Shown piece after piece: positions 33,454-42,200 of a stretch of DNA of 64,000 bases (position 1 is the first letter of the stretch; each line of letters begins with the position of its first letter). The DNA is from Acetobacteraceae bacterium. Lineage in GTDB: Bacteria; Pseudomonadota; Alphaproteobacteria; Acetobacterales; Acetobacteraceae. A model generated the notes under the pieces. It was not told where the DNA came from and did not search any database. It saw only the letters and a program-made list of their open reading frames with translations. The position numbers and the translations under genes were made by a program. The DNA lies in assembly GCA_030041375.1 (NCBI GenBank), contig JASHOA010000045.1:23531-87530 (forward strand). Reading direction: 5' to 3'.

Positions 33454-34032
33454 ATGCACATCGAGTTGCTGCCGGGCACGGCGAACGTGGTGCGGTTCCC
33501 CGTGGAGCGGCGGGCGAAGGCAACGATGGAGCTGCTGTGGGAGATTCAGCCCGATCTCGATGTTGTGCATTTGAACGCGGATACGTTCGGTCTCGAGGTT
33601 CCGGAGATGACGGAGCTCGAGGCGGAAACGGACGCGGAGACTGCGGAGTGGATTGCCAATCAGGTGCCCCCGCGTGGTCCAGAGCGGGCGGTGATGCTGC
33701 GTGAGCTCGAGCAGGTCGCGCTCGAGGACGCAGTCAAGGCTTGTCTGAAGTCGTCCGATGCGTGGGCGGAGGTCCGTGAGGCGGAGCGGTTGGTGAAGGA
33801 AGCCGAGGACGAAGGTCATTCTGCAATTGATGCGCTGCGGGGGCGTGTCTGCGAGCTGGCCCGGAAGGCATCGGCGCTGATGGTGGTCGCAGCGAGCAAA
33901 GCGGCCGGGGTGCGCGGTGTTTCGCGGGCGGTCGGGATAGCGCGTCGGAGCGAGACCTGGGCGCCGCGCGATCTGGAAGCAGAATTTGAGGTGCTGATGA
34001 GCATGGCGCCCTGCAATCGGGCCAGGCGGTAG
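33454..34032 (+). CDS. Hypothetical helical protein, 192 residues
   Basis: Start ATG 33454 with GAGAGGAAG upstream. The sequence opens with MHIELLPGTANVVRFPVERR and continues with an acidic helical region (TELEAETDAETAEWI) and an Ala-rich C-terminal half. It is the only clear plus-strand gene between 29 and 58 kb. No family recognised; composition and ribosome site support a real gene. Confidence 0.6.
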   Translation: MHIELLPGTANVVRFPVERRAKATMELLWEIQPDLDVVHLNADTFGLEVPEMTELEAETDAETAEWIANQVPPRGPERAVMLRELEQVALEDAVKACLKSSDAWAEVREAERLVKEAEDEGHSAIDALRGRVCELARKASALMVVAASKAAGVRGVSRAVGIARRSETWAPRDLEAEFEVLMSMAPCNRARR

Positions 34033-34244
34033 CTGTGAGCGAGTTTGAGGGAGCTGCGGTTGCTGGCGGGACGGCGGCTTGCGCTCAGTGGGCGCATCGC
34101 CGTGGTCCGTGAGCGGCCGGCGGGCCGGTCGGTGTTGTTGCCCGCGCGCCCTACCTTGCGGCGTGTGGCATCGGGCGCGCAGGTCTGAGCGAGAAAGTCG
34201 CCGCGGTCCGGTAGCCAGCCTTGCCGCGCGGTGAGCGTGGCGGG

Positions 34245-34559
34245 TCATTGGCATTTGCGGATGAACTCCTGAGCGCGACGCTGCAGAGCGGTGGGGCCGC
34301 GATCGAGATTCGCGGCGCGGTCGGCTCGGAGCAGATCGATCATATCGTCAGTGAGAATGGCATAGGGTGCGAGGGGAATGATGAGGTCCTGGGGATAAAT
34401 TACCGCCTGCCATTCACCGCCGATCCAGAAAAGGACGGAGTGTTCATCGTCGGGCGGGTTGTCTCGCGAGACCTGCGTGAAGAAGGTCTGTAGGGGATTG
34501 TCCCAGCCGACGGTGACGGTGAGGCCGGGGTGGAGCGCTGGGATGTCGTGGCGGCTCAT
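34245..34559 (-). CDS. Small orphan protein, paralogue of the broken gene at 20535
   Basis: 104 residues. The segment LTVTVGWDNPLQTFFTQV, then VLFWIGGEWQAV and LAPYAILTDDMIDLLRADRA, matches the layout of the frameshifted gene at 20535-20886 (LIGWDPGMQSFFARV, then W-x-GGFDLIW, LIQPYAG). This defines a small plasmid protein family of unknown function present twice here. ATG 34559 is preferred over 34568. Confidence 0.75.
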   Translation of the reverse strand: MSRHDIPALHPGLTVTVGWDNPLQTFFTQVSRDNPPDDEHSVLFWIGGEWQAVIYPQDLIIPLAPYAILTDDMIDLLRADRAANLDRGPTALQRRAQEFIRKCQ

Positions 34560-34568
34560 GGTGGTCAC

Positions 34569-35082
34569 CTATGCGGCGACGGGTGGGTCGTGCCGTTCGG
34601 CCGCGACGGGGCTATGCCGCTCGATCGTATTGATCGGACGGGTGTACCAGCGGGAGCTTCCGGTTTCGGGAGGGCGTGCATGTGCGCAAGTGTGGACAGG
34701 CGGCACCTGGCTGGCCATTGGTTCTTCGGGTCATGGTTGGATGAGGGGCTGCGAATGGGAATCATGGTGCGGTGATCGCACCGGCGAGCCACCAGTCGGC
34801 TTACCGATCGGCAGCGAGGGCTTCGCGCTGCAACGCCTCGCGTTCGTGCGGAAGGAGGTGGGATTGGGTCGCATTGTCACGAAGGCAGGTCGCGTGTTTT
34901 TGCCCGGCAAGCGCGTTCACGATGCAGGAGGCCGCGGTAGCCCGTGCGAGTGGGGGTTCTTCATGACGTTTTTTGCGGGGAGAAGAGGGGAGGGAACAGG
35001 GCAATGCGGGAGGACCCGCGTTGACGCGCGTCCTCCCTTATTCAGTCGATGGAAGTGGTTCTTGCCGAGCTGATGTTCTCTC
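34569..35082. other. Intergenic region with a possible tiny gene
   Basis: 514 bases. A minus-strand frame ending at 34801 reads ATCLRDNATQSHLLPHEREA near its end and looks protein-like over some 55 residues, but no good start or ribosome site was found (34801-35004 at most). Otherwise nothing is supported. The region lies upstream of the small orphan gene at 34559 and should contain its promoter. Confidence 0.3.
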
Positions 35083-35439
35083 TCAGCAGAAGGATTTGTA
35101 GATCCAGTGCGACTGGATTTCCGCAAGGTCGAGGCGGAGTTCATCGGCGGAGAAGGGTCCCCAGGGCATGCTCCGGGGCCAGTTGGCGACGAAGCGGAAC
35201 TTGAATTCCTGGTAGAGCTCGAGGGCGCGCTGGTCGTCGTCGAGCACATCGGCAGCGAGTGCGAGCGCGAGCTGGGCGGGCCCGCTTCCGCAATAGCCCC
35301 AGGCGAACCCGGTGGGGCTGTGCTTGCGAAGGACGAAGCGGGGGTTGAGGAGCTTTCGCGTCTTCGCTGTTGTGACGAACACGAGACCGTCGCTTGCGCC
35401 GTGGTAGAGTTTCAGTTGAGAGGATTTGCAGCGCATCAT
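35083..35439 (-). CDS. DUF6166-like protein
   Basis: 118 residues. The central GFAWGYCGSGPAQLALALAADVL is the signature I associate with DUF6166, followed by YQEFKFRFVANWP. The function is unknown; members are frequent on alphaproteobacterial plasmids. The start at 35439 (or the second Met, 35436) follows AAGGAAATCCACC. It lies immediately downstream of ssb on the same strand and may be in its operon. Confidence 0.78.
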   Translation of the reverse strand: MMRCKSSQLKLYHGASDGLVFVTTAKTRKLLNPRFVLRKHSPTGFAWGYCGSGPAQLALALAADVLDDDQRALELYQEFKFRFVANWPRSMPWGPFSADELRLDLAEIQSHWIYKSFC

Positions 35440-35522
35440 GGTGGATTTCCTTTACGGAGCGTGCGGGATCGTGTGGCGGCCGGCGGGGTTCTGCCCGCCG
35501 GCCGTTGTGTCGGATGGGGCGC

Positions 35523-35939
35523 TCAGAACGGGACCTCTTCATTGGTGGCGGCCTCACCCTCGGATCCGCCCTGGCGTTGCGTGCTCTCGCTGCGCGGGGA
35601 GAGGAAGGTCAGCGTGCCGTTGTAGGGGCTGAGGTGGATCTCGGTGCTGTAGCGGTCCTGACCCGACTGGTCCTGCCACTTGCGGGTCCTGATCTGGCCC
35701 TCGAGGTAGATCTTCGAGCCCTTGGAGAGGTACTTCTCGGCGATGTCGCCGAGGGCGTCGTTCCAGATGACGACGCGGTGCCATTCCGTGCGCTCGACGC
35801 GGTTGCCGCTCTGGTCCTTCCACGATTCGGTGGTGGCGACATTCAGGGTGACGACTCGCTTGCCGGTCTCGGTCGTACGGACCTCGGGATCGCGCCCGAG
35901 GTTGCCGATCAGCTGCACGCGGTTGAGGCTGCCGGACAT
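35523..35939 (-). CDS. ssb: Single-stranded DNA-binding protein
   Basis: 138-residue plasmid SSB. The OB-fold spans about residues 4-110 (LNRVQLIGNLGRDPEVR, VVTLNVATTESW, WHRVVIWNDALGDIAEKYLS, YLEGQIRTRKWQDQ), and the acidic C-terminal tip ends EEVPF, the site that recruits other replication proteins. It coats entering single strands after transfer. It has GAAGGAATGAAGAG before the start and a leader with strong hairpins (35972-35988 and 36066-36110). Confidence 0.96.
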   Translation of the reverse strand: MSGSLNRVQLIGNLGRDPEVRTTETGKRVVTLNVATTESWKDQSGNRVERTEWHRVVIWNDALGDIAEKYLSKGSKIYLEGQIRTRKWQDQSGQDRYSTEIHLSPYNGTLTFLSPRSESTQRQGGSEGEAATNEEVPF

Positions 35940-36305
35940 CTCTTCATTCCTTCATCGTTCCGAAGGACGGAGCCGGCACCGTGCCGGCGTCGTTTCCTCG
36001 GATGCCGTCACTGGAAACCGGGAGCGGGCCCGCTTCCTCCCCGAGCCCGGAGGGCGAGCCGGAGGCGCTTCGCCGTCATGAGAGGCGCGGCACGCCTGGA
36101 CGGCGAAGCGGGGATGGGGGCGGGACCGGGACTGGTTTAGACGGCAGCCATGCGAGGAAACGGCGGCGGGGCGGGCCGTACTTTCAAAAGTTTTTGGCGG
36201 TTCTCGGTTCCGGGTTTTCGGAGCCGGGTTGCGGCCTGCCGATTTTGCTGCCCGCAATAGAGCTGCCGTGTGCGGAGCGTACGAGCGCCGGCGGCAAACT
36301 ATCGA
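35940..36305. other. ssb leader region with two strong hairpins
   Basis: 366 bases upstream of ssb. Hairpin one is GCCGGCAC-c-GTGCCGGC at 35972-35988. Hairpin two is CGCTTCGCCGTC at 36066-36077 paired with GACGGCGAAGCG at 36099-36110, with AGGCG/CGCCT nested in its loop. No gene is seen. Such structures could regulate ssb or form when this region is single-stranded during transfer. Confidence 0.65.
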
Positions 36306-36692
36306 TCAATGACGGGGTGCCGCTTCCGTGGTGGTGGGCAGAGCGAGCATGGCTTCGAGGCGGGCGATCTCGTCGTAAAGCCGGCGCATGCGCGGCAGGA
36401 ACCGGGTTTCGCTTTTGGCGGCCGCGGCGAGGTAGCGGTTCCACGTTGCTTTGTCCCAGGTTTCCCGGTCATCGAGGAGGACACCCGGCGCAAGATTGCG
36501 GCTTGCCTCGCGTTCGCAGGTGCTGACCCAGGCGGACTCGATCCTTGCGATCAGGGCCCGGCGAGCGGTGATGGCGTCGCGGATGCGGCCGAGCGGGATG
36601 CCGAGCGGGTGGGCCGGCGATGAATGCGGGCTTGCGATCGAGTGTTGTGGCGGCGCGCGTTGGATCTTCCTGGTGGTCACGAGGTCGTTCAT
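36306..36692 (-). CDS. Hypothetical protein, 128 residues
   Basis: Start ATG 36692 with a strong AAGGAG site. Basic helical N-terminus, then a central helix (RIRDAITARRALIARIESAW) and a C-terminal coiled-coil-like helix (RMRRLYDEIARLEAMLALP). No family recognised. It lies between parB and ssb and is transcribed with them. Confidence 0.65.
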   Translation of the reverse strand: MNDLVTTRKIQRAPPQHSIASPHSSPAHPLGIPLGRIRDAITARRALIARIESAWVSTCEREASRNLAPGVLLDDRETWDKATWNRYLAAAAKSETRFLPRMRRLYDEIARLEAMLALPTTTEAAPRH

Positions 36693-36874
36693 CGAATTGC
36701 TCCTTGGAAGCGTCCGGGCCCGCGCGGGGCCGGGTGGTTGCGGGGTTGGAGAGGATGAAGCGTGACCGGGATCGGGGAGACGCTTCCGGAGTTCGTGAAG
36801 CCGCCCGGTTCCGGAACAGGAGCGCGTGCAGTAAAGCCGGACACGCTCTCGTCAGCGGCAGGGTGGCAGCCCGA

Positions 36875-38524
36875 TCATTCGTTGTCCGTTGATTGGTCGA
36901 GGGTGTCGTGGTCGTCCGACGGGGCGTCGTTGTTGCTGCGGTCGCCTTCGACAGAGTTGTTCTCGATCGTCTCGCTCCAGTCGCGCACCTGGTCGCGCTC
37001 GCGCTCTGTCAGCGTGAAGAGAGCACCGGGGTAGCGCCAGGTGGTCGCAGCGAAGTGTTTGCTCATCCGGGCGCGTGTGTCCTTGAGGCGCGCTTCGATG
37101 GGGATGCTGTTGGCGGTGGCTTCGCGTTCGAGTGCCTGTCGGGAGAGGCAGGAGAGGAACTCCTCGGCGGCCATGTTGGGAAGGAATGCCGCGGCGCCGA
37201 TCGTATCGCCGGCGATGCGAGCCGCCGGGCCGCTGTTCGACATGTTGTCGCGGCAGGAGAGCACGATCGTGAGCATCTGCCGCGCGGTGTCGCGGATGAT
37301 GGTGTGTTCGGCGGTGATGGCGCCGCCTTCGATGATGGGTGCGCAAACGGCGCGACGGTCGAAGACGCTATTGCCGGCACCGGAGTGCACGGAGACGTTG
37401 CGAGCGCCGAGCGAAAGGACCAGCAGCGCGATCAGGGTGGTGTCGCTGATGTCGCTTTCCGCAAGCGCACGATGCAGCGCGTCAGTGCGGAAGTCCCCGA
37501 TCATCGCAGTGCCCTTCTGCGTGACATCGGGGCGCGATTTCCTAGAGGACGTTTCCGGAGCAGCGGACTCGGTGGGTGTCTTTCCCTTTGCGGCTTTCTT
37601 CTCCGGTGGCAGGCGATAGGCGATCTCTTTCACTTCACCGGAGCTGGGGTCGACATAGCAGCCGGTGTGGTCGGATCTGGCGGGCTTGCCCCAGACCCGT
37701 TCGGCGTTCCTGGGCAGGATGGGGCGGCCGTACTCGTCGTGGGGAAGGAGCGTGCCGCGTGCGGGCAGGTTGGCCTCCAGCCATGCCTGCTGGGCGCCGA
37801 AGAAGCCGTCGACGTCGGTGGTGTAGCGGCCGTCCTCGTCGGCGGGCGCGAACAGGTCGTCGTGCCAGGTCACTCCGTATTCGGAAGCGAGTTTGTCGTC
37901 GAACTTCGCGGCGGCGAAGGGAAGGCGGCGCCTGGAGAGTGCCCGCGCGATCTCCCACCAGCTCGTTTCTTCGTTCTTCCTCGGCTTGTGCTTCTTCCAA
38001 ACCTGGACCTGTTCATCGAGCGTGCCGGCGGCAATGGCGCGGAGTTGTTCCTCGTTGGGCATGTCGCCCCGCGCCATGACGTCGAGCATCGGCGGGTGTA
38101 GGTGGGCGAGAAGCTTCAGGCGCTTGACGGTGCGGATGGGCAGCGCCAGGGCATCGGCAATCGCCTGTTCGGTCCAGCCCTGCTGGGCCAGGTTTTCGAC
38201 GGCGCGCCAGATGTCGACACTCGACATGGAAGCCCGGATGAGGTTCTCCGAGAGCGATTCCATGGGGACGGTGCTGTCCTCGCCGTTCTTCACCAGGACC
38301 TCGATGACCGGAAGCTTGGCCGCGATGGCAGCCTGGACGCGGCGGTTGCCGGCAATAACTGCAAGGCTGCCGCCGGTGTCGCGGACCACGGGCGGCTGGA
38401 TGATGCCGATCGTCTTGATGGAGGCGACCAGCTGGTCGTCCATGGCCTTGGGCGTCGCGGTGCGGCGGGGGTTGCTCGGGTTGAGGGTCAGCGTTCGGGG
38501 ATCGACGGTGCGGAGTTTAGGCAT
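36875..38524 (-). CDS. parB: ParB/RepB/Spo0J-type partition protein
   Basis: 549 residues. The N-terminal ParB domain shows LNPSNPRRT, a VIAGNRRVQAA box in the position of the GERR motif, and LSENLIRASMSSVD (the ENxxR element). A helix-turn-helix follows (WTEQAIADALALPIRTVKRL). The long C-terminal half, with WWEIARAL and a Lys/Glu linker, is typical of the plasmid ParB variants found in leading regions rather than chromosomal ParB. No parA is adjacent. A GAGAGGAG site precedes the start, and a repeat element lies 60 bases upstream. Confidence 0.9.
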   Translation of the reverse strand: MPKLRTVDPRTLTLNPSNPRRTATPKAMDDQLVASIKTIGIIQPPVVRDTGGSLAVIAGNRRVQAAIAAKLPVIEVLVKNGEDSTVPMESLSENLIRASMSSVDIWRAVENLAQQGWTEQAIADALALPIRTVKRLKLLAHLHPPMLDVMARGDMPNEEQLRAIAAGTLDEQVQVWKKHKPRKNEETSWWEIARALSRRRLPFAAAKFDDKLASEYGVTWHDDLFAPADEDGRYTTDVDGFFGAQQAWLEANLPARGTLLPHDEYGRPILPRNAERVWGKPARSDHTGCYVDPSSGEVKEIAYRLPPEKKAAKGKTPTESAAPETSSRKSRPDVTQKGTAMIGDFRTDALHRALAESDISDTTLIALLVLSLGARNVSVHSGAGNSVFDRRAVCAPIIEGGAITAEHTIIRDTARQMLTIVLSCRDNMSNSGPAARIAGDTIGAAAFLPNMAAEEFLSCLSRQALEREATANSIPIEARLKDTRARMSKHFAATTWRYPGALFTLTERERDQVRDWSETIENNSVEGDRSNNDAPSDDHDTLDQSTDNE

Positions 38525-38584
38525 CTTTTGTGCTCCTCTCGGATGGATCTCTCTTTCCCTGACTTCGGGAGACCGCGCCCTTGC

Positions 38585-38682
38585 GCCGCATCCTCGGCCG
38601 GCCGGGGCAAGGGCGGAGCCGGCGGAGCCGGGCGCGCGAATGAGTTCCGCGCGCCCCTTGCCGCGGCGGCCGGCGATGCGGC
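38585..38682. repeat. Near-palindromic element, copy 1
   Basis: Outer arms GCCGCATC/GATGCGGC, middle arms GGCAAGGG/CCCTTGCC, a GCCGGCGGAGCC spacer and an inner GGCGCGCG/CGCGCGCC stem with loop AATGAGTTC. It lies 60 bases upstream of the parB start and 45 bases after the stop of the previous gene. It is the best-formed of five copies (others near 44971, 50648, 53466 and 57893). Confidence 0.85.
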
Positions 38683-38727
38683 AGTGCTCTCTTTTCAGAC
38701 CAGGCGGGCTTGGGCGGCGGGCGGCGC

Positions 38728-39240
38728 TTATTCCGCTTGCAAAGTTGCAGCGCCGGGATGCTGGATCGGCGTGCGAGAGATCATGTTCCTTGTTTGGTAT
38801 TTTTCCTGGAGGTGCCGCAGCAGTTGCCGCTCGGAGCGTTCCTTGTGCGCATCAAAGAGGGCTTTGTAGGCGGCAAGAAGGTTGGCTGAGCGCAACCGGC
38901 TCTGAACGTCGCGCTCCACGTCGCACCAGGTTGAGAAGGGCTCGCCGCAGGGGTTCCAGCGGAGCGTTTCTTCGAGGAACGCGACCTGGCCGTGCAGAGA
39001 GCGGAAGTAGTGGTCGAGAAATCCCCTGCGGTCGCACCAGGCGATGAGGCCGAACGAGAGGGCGAGGCGACGATAGAGGATCTCGGTGAACAGGCTTTCC
39101 TTGAAGCCGGCGGCGATGAAGCGGGAGAGTGCGTTCGCGAAATGCGCCTTGCTCTCGGCGGTTTCCCATTGCGTCGGGGCGAATTCGGGAGCCTGGAACG
39201 GTGGGCGGAGCAAGGGGGTGGTGTCGAACAGAATGGGCAT
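38728..39240 (-). CDS. Hypothetical protein, 170 residues
   Basis: Start ATG 39240 with AAGGGAG upstream. Starts MPILFDTTPLLRPPFQAPEF, then a helical body rich in aromatic residues (FFRSLHGQVAFLEETLRWNP) and a charged C-terminus (AHKERSERQLLRHLQEKY). No family recognised. It follows the giant methylase-helicase gene on the same strand, so it may belong to the same unit. Confidence 0.75.
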   Translation of the reverse strand: MPILFDTTPLLRPPFQAPEFAPTQWETAESKAHFANALSRFIAAGFKESLFTEILYRRLALSFGLIAWCDRRGFLDHYFRSLHGQVAFLEETLRWNPCGEPFSTWCDVERDVQSRLRSANLLAAYKALFDAHKERSERQLLRHLQEKYQTRNMISRTPIQHPGAATLQAE

Positions 39241-39293
39241 GACGGAACTCCCTTGGGAACGCATTGCGGCCATGACGCCGCCTGCGGGGCACG

Positions 39294-42200
39294 TCAGGCG
39301 GTGTGCTTGCCGCTTTCCGCGAGCTCTGCGTCGAGGGCCGCGAGCGCGGCCGTCTTCGCCTCCAGTTCCGCCTGCAGCGGGAACGGCTCGCCGAGGCGCT
39401 CTTCGTAGCCGGCGCGGCGAATAGAAACTTCTTTGGCTCGCCGGACCTGCTCCTGGAGATCGAGCCCGAAACGGTCGAGGATGTGCTCGAGCCGGCTGAT
39501 CAGTCCCATCGGCGTCAGATCCGTTTCGATGGGGATGATCTGATCGTACTCCGTGCGACGGAGAACCAGGATCGTTTCGAGGGGAGAGCGCAACGTCCGG
39601 CACGTTACGGCAACAAGTGGAAAGCCGCCGATGACGCCGAGCGTCGTCTCGGCTGGCTGCGGGGACCGCGCGGAGAGCCTGATCTTGGAGAGCAGGAGGG
39701 TCCCCGCGGTGCGGCGGTCGGTCACCGTCCGCTCGTTCCAGGTCATCGCAAAGTCCTCGCCCTGGGTCGGGACGCGGCGAGCGAAGTCTGAACGGATGTG
39801 TTCGCCGCGCCGCACCGCGATTTCCTGTTCGCGGCGTGCGTCCTGGATGCGCCGGCGGATGTTGAGCTGGTCGTCGAAGTGCGCGGCACGCTGGCGCTCG
39901 AGCCGGGCGAGCTCACTTTCGAGGCCCGCCTTCTGCATCAGGCGGGCATCACCCGAAGCGATCGCCTTGGCGAGGGCGAACTGGTTGGCGGCCTCGCCGA
40001 TGTCCTCGATGGTGCGGATGGTGCGATCGCCGGAGAGTGCGGCGGCGATGAAGCGCGCCTTCCTTTCGTTGTTCTGCCACATCGTGGCGTCCATCGAGCC
40101 GAGGGTGGCGTAGGCGTAGATCTCGATCTCGTCGTGCTGATTGCCCTGCCGCTCGATCCGGCCCTCGCGCTGCTCGATCTCTGAGGGCAGCCAGGGCACG
40201 TCGAGATGATGCAGGGCCTTGAGGCGGAGCTGCACATTGACCCCGGTTCCCATGGTCTCAGAGGAGCCGATCAGGATGCGGATGCGACCGGCGTTGAAGT
40301 CGTTGAACAGTCGTTGCTTGTCGACCGAACGCTTGAAGTGCTGCATGTAGGCGATCTCGGAGCCCGGAATGCCGAGCCGCACGAGTTCGTGCCGGATCCA
40401 GCGGTAGGCGGAGAATCCGCGCTTCTCCTCGACGGCCAGCGTGCCGAGGTCGGAGAAAATGAGCTGCCCGGCGCCGGGATTCGGGTGGGGAGTTCCATCC
40501 GGCCGCTGGTAGCGGTTGCCTGCGGTTTCCGTCCAGATGCGATGAACGTTGGCGATCAGCTTGTTGAGCTTGTTGCCGGGCTCGTCGGCACTGAGCGCGG
40601 AGACCAGCCGCATGTCGATGGCGGCGTGGCGGCCATCGGTGATGACGGCGAGCAGGATGTCGTCGCCCTTCTGCACCCGCCGGCTGCGCTGCTCGATCGC
40701 CCGGATCCGGCCGACGAGTACTTGCTGGTAGTCGCGGAAGGCGGGGCTGGCCTCGGCGCTGACGAGCTGGCGCTGCCCGCCCTTAACGCGGGGCAGCCGG
40801 AGATATCGGCTGAGGTCTTCCTTAAGCACCACGTCGGCGGAGGCGCGGAACATGGAGACGAGTTCCGGCACGTTGACGAACTGCGCGAACCGTTCGACGG
40901 GCTTGTAGGTGCCGGAGGGCTGCAGCTCGAGCTCGGTCAGGGTATCGCCGAAGGCGCTGGCCCAGGCATCGAACTCGTGGACGCCGCGCTCGCTGAGAGC
41001 CGCCTCGTTCTGAAACCGGAGCAGGGTGAACATTTCGCCGAGCGTGTTGGTGATCGGCGTGCCCGAGGCCTGGATCAGGGCACGCCCGGGATTCTTCTGC
41101 TCGATGAAGCGGGCCTTGATATAGAGGTCCCAGGCGCGCTGGGAGCCGTCCGGATCGACGCCCTTGAGGTGTAGGCGGTTGGTCGCAAAGGAGAGCTTAC
41201 GGAACCCCTGCGCTTCGTCGATGATCAGCTGGTCGATGCCGATTTCTTCGATGGTGACCATGTCGTCGCGCCGGTCCTTGATCGCTTCGAGCCGCTCGGT
41301 GAGGCGCTCCTTCATCGCCTCGATGCGCTTGCGAGTGGTGCGGTCCTGCTCGTCCGCGCGCACCTTCATAGCTTCGTAGCTCGCGATCTGCTCGCCGATG
41401 ATGCGCCGCTCGAACTCGCCCGGAACGGCGATGAAGCGGAAGGCCGAGTGGGTGATGATGATGGCGTCCCAGTTTGCTGTCGCCGCGCGGGCCAGGAAGC
41501 GGGCTCTTTTCTCCTTGGCGAAGTTGGTCTCGTCGGCGACCAGGATGCGGGCAATCGGATAGAGTTGCAGGAACTCGCGCGAGATCTGCGCAAGGCAGTG
41601 GCCGGGCACGACCAGCATCGCCTTGGTGATCAGGCCGAGACGCTTCTGCTCCATGATCGCCGCGGCGATCGAGAAGGTCTTTCCGGCGCCGACCGCGTGC
41701 GCGATATAGGTGCTGCCGGCGGCGACGATGCGCCAGATGACGCGCTTCTGGTGCTCGTAGAGGCGGATGACGTTGCTGGCTCCCGGCAGGCTCAGATGGC
41801 TGCCGTCGAAGTGCCGGGGCACGAGGTTGTTGAAGCGGTCGTTGTAGAGCCGGGCCAGGCGGTCGGCCCGGTCCGGGCTGGTCCAGACCCAGTCGGCGAA
41901 GGCGGCCTTGATCTTGCCGAGTTTCTCCTTGGCCGCCTCGGTGGCTTCGGGATTCAGGACCCGGCGTTCCTGGCCGTCCTCGATGACGGTATCGAAAATC
42001 TGCGGCGTGGCGCTGTTCAGCGCATCGTGCAGCAGCTGGCCGGCATGCCGGCGCGGCGTGCCCCATTCCGAGGTGCCGGCGGCGGTGCCGATGAAGCGGG
42101 TGCCATCGACGCTCCAGGTGGCGACTTCCTCGGTGTGGTAGATGCGGACTTCGGTGCCCATGACTTCCTCGGCGAAGCCCTCGATGTCCTCGGTTGGAAT

